From NCBI RefSeq assembly GCF_001665835.1, contig NZ_LZSX01000032.1, positions 1 through 64,000 of the forward strand: a stretch of 64,000 nt of DNA, in the 5' to 3' direction. Of this stretch, positions 1 to 8,338 are shown one piece after another. A program made the translations under genes and the position numbers. The notes below the pieces were generated by a model. It saw only the letters and a program-made list of their open reading frames with translations. It searched no databases and was not told the origin of the DNA. The DNA comes from Mycobacterium colombiense (GTDB lineage: Bacteria; Actinomycetota; Actinomycetes; Mycobacteriales; Mycobacteriaceae). How positions within the stretch are numbered: position 1 is the stretch's first letter; the number at the start of each line of letters is the position of its first letter.

Positions 1-169
1 GGTCGTACCCGCCGGGCGGCGGGGGCGGGGGCGGCGGATAGGACCCGGTGGGCGCCTGCGGAGGCGGCGGCATCTGCTGGCCACCCGACGGCGGCTCCTG
101 ACCACCCGTCTGCCCGGGCGACGAGGGAGGTGGCGGGTAAGAGCCGCCGGGCGGCGGTTGATCGGTCAT
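1..169 (-). CDS. pra: Proline-rich antigen Pra, N-terminal part (runs off the window)
   Basis: Only the first 56 codons are present. They begin at the ATG at 169 with MTDQPPPGGSYPPPPSSPG and continue as a proline- and glycine-rich stretch with repeated SYPPPP and GGY elements. In mycobacteria a Pro/Gly-rich N-terminus of this kind precedes membrane segments in the proline-rich antigen Pra (Rv1078 family), and pra sits next to cbs in M. tuberculosis as it does here. The membrane domain lies outside the window, so the identification rests on the leader composition and synteny. It is on the same strand as cbs but upstream in the opposite sense of the window edge, so its downstream context is not visible. 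Confidence 0.8.
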   Translation of the reverse strand, partial: MTDQPPPGGSYPPPPSSPGQTGGQEPPSGGQQMPPPPQAPTGSYPPPPPPPPGGYD

Positions 170-256
170 GGGCAACCTTCCACTCGGGTCCAGCCGAACT
201 AGGCCGAAACAGTACCCGAGCACGTCGCGCCCCGGCGAGACGCGCGGCGCCGCGAA

Positions 257-1663
257 TTACCGGCGCCCGGACAGCCCCCGAGGTCCGTCGGAGAGGAATC
301 CCAGCAAGTCATAGCGGGTGATCACCCCAACCGGTTTGCCTTCCTCGACCACCATCAGCGCGTCCCAATCGCGCAGCGCCTTGCCGGCCGCGCTGACCGA
401 CTCCCCTGCGCCGATCATCGGCAGCGGCGGACTCATGTGCAGCGCGACCGCGTCGGCCAATTTCGCCCGGCCCTCGAAGACGGCCGACAGCAGTTCGCGC
501 TCGGAGACGCTGCCGGCCACCTCCCCCGCCATCACCGGCGGCTCGGCGCCGACGACCGGCATCTGCGACACCCCGTACTCACGCAGGATGCCGATCGCGT
601 CGCGCACGGTCTCGGACGGGTGGGTGTGCACCAGGTCGGGCAGCTCCCCGGACTTGCGGCGCAGCACGTCGCCGACCCTGGACTGTTCGGTGGAGCCGTC
701 GAGGCGGCTGCGCAGGAACCCGTACGACGACATCCAGGCGTCGTTGAAGATCTTCGACATGTAGCCGCGTCCGCCGTCGGGCAGCAGCACCACCACGATC
801 GAGTCGGGGCCGGCCTGCTCGGCGACCTTCAAAGCGGCGACCACCGCCATCCCGCACGACCCGCCGACCAGCATCGCTTCCTCGCGGGCCAGCCGCCGGG
901 TCATGTCGAACGAGTCGGAGTCGGAGACGGCGATGATCTCGTCGGGCACCGTGCGGTCGTAGGCCTGCGGCCAGAAGTCCTCACCGACGCCCTCCACCAG
1001 ATAGGGCCGCCCGGTGCCGCCGGAATACACCGACCCCTCGGGGTCGGCGCCGATGATGCGTACCGCGCCGTTGGATACCTCTTTGAGGTAGCGGCCGGCG
1101 CCGGTGATCGTTCCGCCGGTGCCGATGCCGGCGACGAAGTGGGTGACCTTGCCGTCGGTGTCGGCCCAGATCTCCGGGCCGGTGGTGGCGTAGTGGCTGG
1201 CCGGGCCCTCCGGGTTGGCGTACTGGTCGGGCTTCCAGGCGCCGTCGATCTCGGTGACCAGCCGGTCGGAGACGCTGTAGTAGCTGTCCGGGTGCTCGGG
1301 CGGCACGGCGGTCGGGCACACGACGACCTCGGCACCGTAGGCCATCAGCACGTTGCGCTTGTCCTCGCTGACCTTGTCGGGGCAGACGAACACGCACTTG
1401 TAGCCGCGGTGCTGGGCGACGAGGGCCAGCCCGACGCCGGTGTTGCCCGAGGTGGGTTCGACTATGGTGCCACCGGGCCGCAGCTGTCCGCTGGCCTCGG
1501 CGGCGTCGATCATCTTCACCGCGATCCGGTCCTTCGAGCTGCCGCCGGGGTTGAGGTATTCGACCTTGGCCGCCACGATGCCGGCACCGTCGGGGACGAC
1601 GGAATTCAGGCGCACCAGCGGTGTGTCGCCGATGAGGTCACTGATGTGCTGCGCGATCCGCAT
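257..1663 (-). CDS. cbs: Cystathionine beta-synthase (PLP-dependent)
   Basis: This 468-residue protein should condense serine and homocysteine to cystathionine in the cytoplasm, the first step of reverse transsulfuration. The N-terminal two thirds is a fold-type II PLP enzyme: the NPGGSSKDR motif places the PLP lysine at about residue 44, and EPTSGNTGVGLA and GTGGTITGAG are the cofactor-phosphate loops. The C-terminal 130 residues contain a CBS-domain pair (VSQMPVVG and GVITRYDLL), the usual regulatory module, which separates it from the shorter cysteine synthases. It begins at the ATG at 1663. Its neighbours, pra and a LipU-like gene, match the Rv1076-Rv1078 order. The length is normal for the actinobacterial enzyme. 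Confidence 0.93.
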   Translation of the reverse strand: MRIAQHISDLIGDTPLVRLNSVVPDGAGIVAAKVEYLNPGGSSKDRIAVKMIDAAEASGQLRPGGTIVEPTSGNTGVGLALVAQHRGYKCVFVCPDKVSEDKRNVLMAYGAEVVVCPTAVPPEHPDSYYSVSDRLVTEIDGAWKPDQYANPEGPASHYATTGPEIWADTDGKVTHFVAGIGTGGTITGAGRYLKEVSNGAVRIIGADPEGSVYSGGTGRPYLVEGVGEDFWPQAYDRTVPDEIIAVSDSDSFDMTRRLAREEAMLVGGSCGMAVVAALKVAEQAGPDSIVVVLLPDGGRGYMSKIFNDAWMSSYGFLRSRLDGSTEQSRVGDVLRRKSGELPDLVHTHPSETVRDAIGILREYGVSQMPVVGAEPPVMAGEVAGSVSERELLSAVFEGRAKLADAVALHMSPPLPMIGAGESVSAAGKALRDWDALMVVEEGKPVGVITRYDLLGFLSDGPRGLSGRR

Positions 1664-1724
1664 GCGTTCATCGTCTCAGGCGGTTTCGCGCGGCGCACAA
1701 CTACTCTCCGCGCGGTTTGCGCGT

Positions 1725-2792
1725 CTAGCTGGTGGCCTCACGGATGTAGTCGCCGATCTGCCGCAGTGAGCGCATGGCCTCGGGGACCATCGGCGCGGCC
1801 AGCTGGAAGTCGTGGATCTGCCCGGGCCACACCCGCACCTCGGCCGGCACGCCCACCGCGGCCAGCCTGCTCGCCGCCAGCCGCGCGTCGTGCAACAGCA
1901 CCTCGGAGCCCGACACGTGGATCAGCGTGCGCGGCAGGCCGGGCTTGATGTGCTCCAGCGGCTCGTAGATCTCTTCGGGCTTCCCGTCGACGATGTTCTT
2001 CTGGGCCGCCCCGGCCACCAGCTCGGCGAGCGCATCGAACGCCCCGGCTGTGAACATCGCATCCGTCTCGATGTTGGGGTGGGCCTGCTTGGGTTCCTTG
2101 GCCAGCTGCAGCAGCGGCGAGATCGCCACCAGCGCAGCGGGATCCTCACCCTCCTCCTGCAGGCGCTGGGCCAGCGTGAGCGCCAGGTAGCCGCCGGCGG
2201 AGTCACCGGCCAGCACGATCTGGTCGGGTTCGTATCCGCGCCGGCGCAGCCAGCGGTACGCGTCGTGACAGTCGTCGAGCGCCATCCCGACCGAATTCTT
2301 CGGCAGCAGACGGTAATTGACCACCAGGATGGGCGAGTCGGCGAACTTGGACAGGGTTTCGACGAGCCGACCGTGCGAGTTCGCCCCACAAGTCAGAAAG
2401 GCGCCGCCGTGGAGGTAGATGATCACGCGGCGGCTGCCGTCGGCGGGCAGTACCCCGGGCGCGCGGACCAGCTGCGCCGACGCATGGGGCAGCTTCACGG
2501 TCTCGCGGACGGTGGCCGACGCCGGGATCAGCACCCGGGCGGTGAGGTCGATCAGGCCCCAGGGCCAAGGCAAATTGGGGACGTGGCTGCCGACGGACAG
2601 GATCGGCCGGATGGTCAGGCGCGAAGTAAGGTTCGCAAGTCGCGCGGCGGCGCTGGGCCCGGATTCCAGGACCTCGACGGGTGCGCCGTCGCTGATGGCG
2701 AATTTGCGTGCCTGGGCTCGACGCGCTCTCAGAACGTCATGCGGCCGAACGGTACTTGCCGATGACCCCGATTCCTTACTAGGTGCAGTCAT
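1725..2792 (-). CDS. lipU: LipU-like esterase/lipase (hormone-sensitive lipase family)
   Basis: This is an alpha/beta hydrolase of the hormone-sensitive lipase family and probably hydrolyses short acyl esters. YLHGGAFLT supplies the HGG oxyanion hole, LAGDSAGGYLAL holds the nucleophile serine in a GDSAGG elbow, and the histidine is in GQIHDF near the C-terminus. I chose the ATG at 2792 because an AGGAAG ribosome site lies about eight bases upstream. A GTG at 2801 is in frame but overlaps that site. The 355-residue product is longer at the N-terminus than the roughly 297 residues I recall for M. tuberculosis LipU. It lies 61 bases beyond cbs on the same strand and may share its transcript. The natural substrate cannot be read from sequence. 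Confidence 0.82.
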   Translation of the reverse strand: MTAPSKESGSSASTVRPHDVLRARRAQARKFAISDGAPVEVLESGPSAAARLANLTSRLTIRPILSVGSHVPNLPWPWGLIDLTARVLIPASATVRETVKLPHASAQLVRAPGVLPADGSRRVIIYLHGGAFLTCGANSHGRLVETLSKFADSPILVVNYRLLPKNSVGMALDDCHDAYRWLRRRGYEPDQIVLAGDSAGGYLALTLAQRLQEEGEDPAALVAISPLLQLAKEPKQAHPNIETDAMFTAGAFDALAELVAGAAQKNIVDGKPEEIYEPLEHIKPGLPRTLIHVSGSEVLLHDARLAASRLAAVGVPAEVRVWPGQIHDFQLAAPMVPEAMRSLRQIGDYIREATS

Positions 2793-3023
2793 GCTCAACA
2801 CTTCCTACGCCGTTGTAGTGCGATACAGCATGTGACGAGGTGACCGAGCGTCTGGTTCAGCCGTTTGCCATGGCGCTCAGCCAACCCCTTGATCTCAGCT
2901 TGACAGGCGTTGCTTAGTGCAACGTATGAAATAGCTGATTCGATACCAGTTTTGCTTCGCACCGTAATCAGTTCGTTTTCCAGCCACCCGCGCGAAACTC
3001 GCAGCCGCTCTAAACTTGACTGC

Positions 3024-3998
3024 GTGACCATGCGGGTGCCACGTCGTTCGGCGATCGCCCTGGCCACAGCGGGCGCGCTGGCCTCAACAGGAACCGCCTA
3101 CCTGGGGGCACGCAGTCTGTTGGTCGGCCAGGCCACTCACGCGCGCACGATCATCCCCAAGTCCTGGGACATCCCGCCCCGCGCGGACGGCGTGTACGTG
3201 CGCGGCGGCGGCCCGGTGGAACGGTGGCATCGCGGCATGGTGGTAGACCAACACCTGATGATGTTCGGTGACTCGACCGCCGCCGGATACGGCTGCATGA
3301 GCGCCGATGAAGTGCCCGGGGTACGGATCGCCCGCGGCCTCGCCGAGCAGACCGGCAAACGAATCCGGTTTAGTACCAAGGCGATCGTGGGCGCCACCTC
3401 GAAGGGCGTGTGCGGTCAGGTCGACGCGATGTTCGTGGCCGGCCCGCCGCCGGACATCGCGGTGATCATGGTCGGCGCCAACGACGTGACCGCGCTGAAC
3501 GGCATCAGCCAGTCGGCGCAGCGCCTGGGGTTGACCGTCCGCAAGTTGCGCGCCCGCGGCGCCGTGGTGATCGTCGGCACCTGCCCCGATCTCGGGTTCA
3601 TCAGCGCCATTCCGCAGCCGCTGCGGTCGCTGGCGCACGAGCGTTGCCTGCAGCTTGCGCGCGCCCAGACCGCGGCGGTCCGGTCGGCCGGCGGCGTGCC
3701 GGTGCCGTTGGCGCAGCTGATGGCGCCGCAATTCCGCGCCACCCCCGACGCCATGTTCTCCGCCGACGGCTTCCACCCCTCGGCGCCGGCCTATGCGCTC
3801 GCGGCCGACGCGCTGCTGCTCGCGCTCTGCGACGCGCTCGGCGAGGAGGTGGAGCGCCCGCCGCTGAGTTCGCCGGTGCCGGCGGCGACGCCGGTGCTCG
3901 GCCAGGGGCACACTCGCACCAGCGTGATGTCCCGGCTGTGGCGGCGCCCGGCGCCCGGACCTGCCCCGTCTTCGTGCCCCGAGGTCGGCAGCGACTAG
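3024..3998 (+). CDS. Exported SGNH/GDSL-type esterase (Rv1075c homologue)
   Basis: This is a secreted or membrane-anchored esterase of the SGNH hydrolase fold. A positively charged start (MRVPRRS) is followed by a hydrophobic alanine-rich segment, as in a signal peptide. The block I motif MMFGDSTAAGYG carries the nucleophile serine, VGANDVT matches block III with its asparagine, and DGFHPSAPAY near the C-terminus provides the Asp-x-x-His pair, so the catalytic set looks complete. The start is the GTG at 3024 or the ATG at 3030, and longer upstream reading is not supported. It diverges from the LipU-like gene across about 230 bases and precedes fadA3, as in M. tuberculosis. The Rv1075c homologue is, from memory, an experimentally described GDSL esterase. 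Confidence 0.85.
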   Translation: MTMRVPRRSAIALATAGALASTGTAYLGARSLLVGQATHARTIIPKSWDIPPRADGVYVRGGGPVERWHRGMVVDQHLMMFGDSTAAGYGCMSADEVPGVRIARGLAEQTGKRIRFSTKAIVGATSKGVCGQVDAMFVAGPPPDIAVIMVGANDVTALNGISQSAQRLGLTVRKLRARGAVVIVGTCPDLGFISAIPQPLRSLAHERCLQLARAQTAAVRSAGGVPVPLAQLMAPQFRATPDAMFSADGFHPSAPAYALAADALLLALCDALGEEVERPPLSSPVPAATPVLGQGHTRTSVMSRLWRRPAPGPAPSSCPEVGSD

Positions 3999-4091
3999 AT
4001 TTGTTCTCGCCCGTCGGGGTGGACCTACCGCCCGAAGGTGAAGCGAGCCAGCCCCATCTGTGGGATCTGCAGGGATCTGAAGGGAACCACC

Positions 4092-5309
4092 ATGCCTGAA
4101 GCCGTCATTGTCTCAACTGCTCGCTCGCCGATCGGCCGCGCGATGAAGGGGTCGCTGGTCAACATGCGCCCCGACGACCTGACCGTCCAGATCGTGCGCG
4201 CCGCGCTCGACAAGGTGCCCGCGCTGAACCCGCACCAGATCGACGACCTGATCCTGGGCTGCGGCCAGCCGGCCGGCGAATCCGGCTTCAACCTGGCGCG
4301 GGTCATCGCCGTCGAGCTCGGCTTCGACTTCCTGCCGGGCACCACGGTCAACCGGTACTGCTCGTCGTCGCTGCAGACCTCGCGGATGGCCTTCCACGCG
4401 ATCAAGGCCGGCGAGGGCGACGCCTTCATCTCCGCGGGTGTGGAGACCGTGTCCCGCTTCGCCAAGGGCAGCGCCGACTCGTGGCCGGACACCAAGAACT
4501 CGCTGTTCGGCGAGGCCCAGGAGCGGTCGGCCGCCGCGGCCGAGGGCGCCGACGAGTGGCATGACCCGCGCGCCGACGACAACATCCCAGACGTCTACAT
4601 CGCGATGGGGCAGACGGCCGAGAACGTGGCGCTGCTGACCGGCATCAGCCGCGAGGACCAGGACCACTGGGGGGTGCGCAGCCAGAACCGCGCCGAGGAA
4701 GCGATCAAGAGCGGCTTCTTCGAGCGCGAGATCACGCCGGTGAGCCTGCCCGACGGCACCACCGTGAGCACCGACGACGGCCCGCGTCCCGGCACCACCT
4801 ACGAGAAGATCAGCCAGCTCAAGCCGGTGTTCCGGCCCAACGGCACGGTGACCGCGGGCAACGCGTGCCCGCTCAACGACGGCGCCGCCGCGGTGGTGAT
4901 CACCAGCGACACCAAGGCCAAGGAACTTGGCCTGACGCCGCTGGCGCGCATTGTCTCCACCGGGGTCAGCGGCCTGTCCCCGGAGATCATGGGCCTGGGC
5001 CCGATCGAGGCGACGAAGAAGGCACTGGCGCGCGCCAAGCTGTCGGTCAGCGACATCGACCTGTTCGAGATCAACGAGGCGTTCGCCGTCCAGGTGCTTG
5101 GCTCGGCGCGCGAGCTGGGCATCGACGAGGACAAGCTGAACGTGTCCGGCGGGGCGATCGCCCTGGGCCACCCCTTCGGCATGACCGGCGCCCGCATCGC
5201 CACCACGCTGCTCAACAACCTGCAGACGCACGACAAGACCTTCGGTCTGGAGACCATGTGCGTCGGCGGCGGCCAGGGCATGGCGATGGTGATCGAGCGG
5301 CTGAGCTAG
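4092..5309 (+). CDS. fadA3: Acetyl-CoA acetyltransferase / thiolase FadA3
   Basis: This 405-residue thiolase should act in beta-oxidation (thiolytic cleavage of 3-ketoacyl-CoA) or in acetoacetyl-CoA formation. The nucleophile cysteine is in NRYCSSSLQT at about residue 90. The second catalytic set is GGAIALGHPFGMTGAR (histidine) and ETMCVGGGQGMA (acid/base cysteine near the C-terminus). I chose the ATG at 4092 because the family begins close to EAVIVSTARSPIG and a purine-rich GAAGGGA site lies just upstream. The gene ends in front of a bidirectional terminator shared with the opposing Bax-inhibitor-like gene. Two crotonase-family genes follow shortly, so the stretch is a small fatty-acid or branched-chain acyl-CoA catabolism cluster. 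Confidence 0.92.
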   Translation: MPEAVIVSTARSPIGRAMKGSLVNMRPDDLTVQIVRAALDKVPALNPHQIDDLILGCGQPAGESGFNLARVIAVELGFDFLPGTTVNRYCSSSLQTSRMAFHAIKAGEGDAFISAGVETVSRFAKGSADSWPDTKNSLFGEAQERSAAAAEGADEWHDPRADDNIPDVYIAMGQTAENVALLTGISREDQDHWGVRSQNRAEEAIKSGFFEREITPVSLPDGTTVSTDDGPRPGTTYEKISQLKPVFRPNGTVTAGNACPLNDGAAAVVITSDTKAKELGLTPLARIVSTGVSGLSPEIMGLGPIEATKKALARAKLSVSDIDLFEINEAFAVQVLGSARELGIDEDKLNVSGGAIALGHPFGMTGARIATTLLNNLQTHDKTFGLETMCVGGGQGMAMVIERLS

Positions 5310-5370
5310 GCCGCTCGAGCGCGGGCCGTCGGGTGGCGCCCTCAGCGCACACCCGACGCCAGCACACACG

Positions 5371-5405
5371 AAAAAACCGGCACGCCAATGGGCGTGCCGG
5401 TTTTT
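5371..5405. terminator. Bidirectional intrinsic terminator
   Basis: A perfect 10-bp GC-rich stem (ccggcacgcc paired with ggcgtgccgg, loop aatg) is flanked by six A on the left and five T on the right. It is therefore a canonical factor-independent terminator in both directions. It sits exactly between the converging fadA3 and Bax-inhibitor-like genes. Such clear T-tracts are uncommon in mycobacteria. Confidence 0.9.
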
Positions 5406-5418
5406 CTCTGTGGCAGAG

Positions 5419-6270
5419 CTAGTCGTTCTGCAGATAACTCAGCAGACGCAGGATCTCGATGTACAGCCAGACCAGCGTCACGGTCAGGCCGAGCGCGATG
5501 CCCCATGCCGCCTTCTCCGGCGCGCCTGCGCGGACCATCTGGTCGGCGGCGTCGAAGTCGATCAGGAAACTGAACGCCGCGATCGCGATGCACACCAGCG
5601 AGAAGATGATCGCCAAGGTGCCGCCGCTGCGCAGGCCGAGGCCGGTTCCGCCGTTGACGTGGAACATCGCCAGCACGAAGTTGCCGAGCATCAGTGCCAG
5701 CACGCCGAACATCGCGGCGACCAGCATGCGGGTGAACTTGGGCGTCACCCGGATGGCGCCCGTCTTGTAGACGACGAGCATGCCGAAGAACACCCCGAAG
5801 GTGCCCAGCACCGCCTCGCCGATCAGCGCCCCGGCGTTGGCGTGCGACACCGAGAAGTTGGCGAAGACGAACGAGATGGCGCCCAGGACCAGCCCCTCGA
5901 GCACCGCGTAGCTCAGCACGATGCCGGGGTTGTCCTGCTTGCGGCCGAAGGTGGCCACCAGCACCAGGACCAGGCCGCCCAGCCCGCCGACCAGGGCCAG
6001 CGGCATGGCCAGCGCGACGTCGCGGGCGACCAGGAAGTAGGAGACCACGGCGGACAGCGCCAGCACGGCCAGCGTGATGCCGGTCTTGGTGACGACGTCG
6101 TCGATGGTCAGCGGACGCGAAGCTTTGGCCTCTTGGTACGGGGCCGGGTAGGGAGCCGCGTAGGGGTCGGCTCCATAGCCCTGCATCGGGGGCGCGCCAG
6201 TGCCGAATTGCGCGTATCCGCCCCTCTGCTTAGGCAGCGAACGAAATACCGGGTTGCTTGTCTCCCGCAC
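5419..6270 (-). CDS. Bax inhibitor-1/YccA family integral membrane protein (Rv1072 homologue)
   Basis: This 283-residue polytopic membrane protein belongs to the Bax inhibitor-1/YccA family. A soluble N-terminal tail of about 65 residues rich in Gly, Tyr, Pro and Ala (GGYAQFGTGAPPMQGYG) precedes roughly seven hydrophobic segments. The first begins near TGITLAVLALSAVVSYFLVA and the last near WGIALGLTVTLVWLYIEILR. The longer upstream frame has no family similarity and the product naturally begins at the GTG at 6270 (VRETSNPVFRS). Bacterial members are described as pH-sensitive calcium leak channels or as partners of the FtsH protease, but the role in mycobacteria is not established. It is divergent from echA9 over about 225 bases. 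Confidence 0.88.
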   Translation of the reverse strand: MRETSNPVFRSLPKQRGGYAQFGTGAPPMQGYGADPYAAPYPAPYQEAKASRPLTIDDVVTKTGITLAVLALSAVVSYFLVARDVALAMPLALVGGLGGLVLVLVATFGRKQDNPGIVLSYAVLEGLVLGAISFVFANFSVSHANAGALIGEAVLGTFGVFFGMLVVYKTGAIRVTPKFTRMLVAAMFGVLALMLGNFVLAMFHVNGGTGLGLRSGGTLAIIFSLVCIAIAAFSFLIDFDAADQMVRAGAPEKAAWGIALGLTVTLVWLYIEILRLLSYLQND

Positions 6271-6495
6271 CGTCGGATCCTCTCTAATTGGCTTCGAGCT
6301 GTGCGAACACAATCTCAACGATCGGCGTTGCACGCTGGTTCCCAGCGGACCTGGGCGTTTTCCGGTGGATATAGTCTCCGCCGTTGTTGTCGCGTTAAAG
6401 ATAACCCTTACCCGCGGGTGCCGCGTCGGTCGTGACGATCTAGATTTCTTCCTCGAGGCTGGACCGGACTGGACCGGCTCGAGGGAGGCGAGGGC

Positions 6496-7533
6496 GTGAC
6501 CGACGAATCCGATGAGGTTCTGACCGAAGTCGAGGGAAGCGTCGGCTTGATCACGCTCAACCGGCCCAAGGCGATCAACTCGCTGAATCAGCCGATGGTC
6601 GACGCGCTGAGCGCCATCCTCACCGACTGGGCGGGCGACGACGCGGTGCGCGCGGTGGTGCTGTCCGGCGCCGGCGAACGCGGACTGTGCGCCGGCGGCG
6701 ATGTGGTCTCGATTTATCACAGCGCGCGTAAGGACGGGGTCGAGGCGCGACGCTTCTGGCGCGACGAGTATCTGCTCAACGCGCAGATCGCCGACTTCCC
6801 CAAGCCGTACGTGGCGTTGATGGACGGCATCGTGATGGGCGGAGGCGTCGGCGTCAGCGCGCACGCGAACACCCGGGTGGTCACCGATACCTCCAAGATC
6901 GCCATGCCCGAGGTCGGCATCGGCTTCATCCCCGACGTCGGCGGTGTCTATCTGCTGTCTCGGGCCCCCGGCGGGCTGGGTCTGCACGCCGCGCTGACGG
7001 GGGCGCCGTTCTCCGGAGCCGACGCCATCGCCATGGGTTTCGCCGACCACTACGTCCCGCACGGCGACGTCGAGGCGTTCCGCCGCGCGGTGGTCTCCGA
7101 CGGTGTCCAGGACGCACTCGCCAAGTACGCGACCGAACCACCGGCCAGTGAGCTTGCCGCGCAACGCAACTGGATCGACGAGTGCTATTCCGGCGACACC
7201 GTCGAGGACATCGTCGCCGCGCTGCGCGGGCACGACGCGGGTCCGGCCGACGACGCCGCCAACCTGATCGCCACCCGTTCCCCGATTGCGCTGTCGGTGA
7301 CCCTGGCGGCCGTGCGCCGCGCCGCCAAACTCGCGACACTGAAAGACGTTCTGGTGCAGGACTATCGGGTGTCATCGGCGTCTCTGCGCTCGCACGATCT
7401 GGTGGAGGGCATCCGCGCCCAGCTGATCGACAAGGATCGCAATCCGCAATGGTCGCCGGCGCAGCTGCCCGCGGTCACCGCGACCGACGTCGAGGCGTAT
7501 TTCGCCCCGGTCGACGACGACTTGAGTTTCTAG
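6496..7533 (+). CDS. echA9: Enoyl-CoA hydratase/isomerase family protein EchA9 (3-hydroxyisobutyryl-CoA hydrolase type)
   Basis: This 345-residue crotonase-fold enzyme is longer than typical enoyl-CoA hydratases and matches the 3-hydroxyisobutyryl-CoA hydrolase branch, which works in valine degradation. [13 protein letters not shown] and [11 protein letters not shown] form the two oxyanion-hole backbones, and [18 protein letters not shown] carries the conserved Glu and Asp typical of the hydrolase branch. It starts at a GTG at 6496 and keeps the same length as the H37Rv protein I recall. echA8 follows 13 bases after its stop, so the two are very likely one operon. The exact substrate, hydrolase or hydratase, cannot be settled from sequence alone. 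Confidence 0.9.
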   Translation: MTDESDEVLTEVEGSVGLITLNRPKAINSLNQPMVDALSAILTDWAGDDAVRAVVLSGAGERGLCAGGDVVSIYHSARKDGVEARRFWRDEYLLNAQIADFPKPYVALMDGIVMGGGVGVSAHANTRVVTDTSKIAMPEVGIGFIPDVGGVYLLSRAPGGLGLHAALTGAPFSGADAIAMGFADHYVPHGDVEAFRRAVVSDGVQDALAKYATEPPASELAAQRNWIDECYSGDTVEDIVAALRGHDAGPADDAANLIATRSPIALSVTLAAVRRAAKLATLKDVLVQDYRVSSASLRSHDLVEGIRAQLIDKDRNPQWSPAQLPAVTATDVEAYFAPVDDDLSF

Positions 7534-7546
7534 AAAGGCGGTTTGG

Positions 7547-8329
7547 ATGACAGACACGAATTACGAGACCATCCTCGTCGAGCGCGAAGAGCGGGTCGGC
7601 GTCATCACCCTGAACCGGCCGAAGGCCCTCAACGCCCTGAATACTCAGGTGATGAACGAAGTCACCAGCGCGGCAGCAGATTTCGATGACGACCCCGGCA
7701 TCGGGGCGATCATCATCACCGGCTCGGCCAAGGCGTTCGCCGCCGGCGCCGACATCAAGGAGATGGCCGGGCTGACGTTCGCCGACGCCTTCGGCGCCGA
7801 CTTCTTCGCCCCGTGGAGCAAACTCGCCGCGGTGCGCACCCCGACGATAGCCGCGGTGGCCGGGCACGCGCTGGGCGGCGGCTGCGAGCTCGCCATGATG
7901 TGCGATGTGCTGATCGCCGCCGACACAGCGAAATTCGGCCAGCCCGAGATCAAACTCGGGGTGCTGCCCGGCATGGGCGGCTCACAGCGGCTGACCCGAG
8001 CCATCGGCAAGGCCAAGGCCATGGACCTCATCCTGACCGGCCGCACCATCGGCGCCGAAGAAGCCGAGCGAAGCGGTCTGGTCTCGCGAGTGGTGCCGGC
8101 CGACGACCTGCTGACCGAGGCCAAGGCCGTCGCGACCACCATTTCGCAGATGTCGCGCTCGGCGGCCCGGATGGCTAAAGAGGCCGTCAACCGCGCGTTC
8201 GAATCCACCCTGGCCGAGGGACTTCTCTACGAGCGCAGGCTCTTTCACTCGACCTTCGCGACCGAGGATCAGTCTGAAGGGATGGCGGCCTTCGTCGAGA
8301 AGCGCCCGCCGAACTTCACCCACCGCTAG
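7547..8329 (+). CDS. echA8: Enoyl-CoA hydratase (crotonase) EchA8
   Basis: This 260-residue enoyl-CoA hydratase should add water to trans-2-enoyl-CoA in beta-oxidation. The typical landmarks are all present: [10 protein letters not shown] and [15 protein letters not shown] provide the oxyanion hole. The two catalytic glutamates lie in the GGGCELAMM and [19 protein letters not shown] regions. The C-terminal [17 protein letters not shown] is the standard crotonase ending. The ATG at 7547 has a purine-rich AAAGGCGGTTTGG leader. It is downstream of echA9 and nine bases upstream of the membrane hydrolase gene, so all three may be co-transcribed. Nothing unusual is visible in it. Confidence 0.93.
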   Translation: MTDTNYETILVEREERVGVITLNRPKALNALNTQVMNEVTSAAADFDDDPGIGAIIITGSAKAFAAGADIKEMAGLTFADAFGADFFAPWSKLAAVRTPTIAAVAGHALGGGCELAMMCDVLIAADTAKFGQPEIKLGVLPGMGGSQRLTRAIGKAKAMDLILTGRTIGAEEAERSGLVSRVVPADDLLTEAKAVATTISQMSRSAARMAKEAVNRAFESTLAEGLLYERRLFHSTFATEDQSEGMAAFVEKRPPNFTHR

Positions 8330-8338
8330 GACGCTTGC

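Noticed and set aside
437..1948. A 503-codon open frame antisense to cbs and the LipU-like gene
   Set aside because: It spans two real genes and their gap, with low-complexity Ala/Arg/Gly/His composition and no motif.
2795..3067. A 90-codon minus-strand frame in the gap before the SGNH esterase
   Set aside because: It overlaps the start of the esterase and the LipU-like gene start and has no ribosome site; the composition is not convincing.
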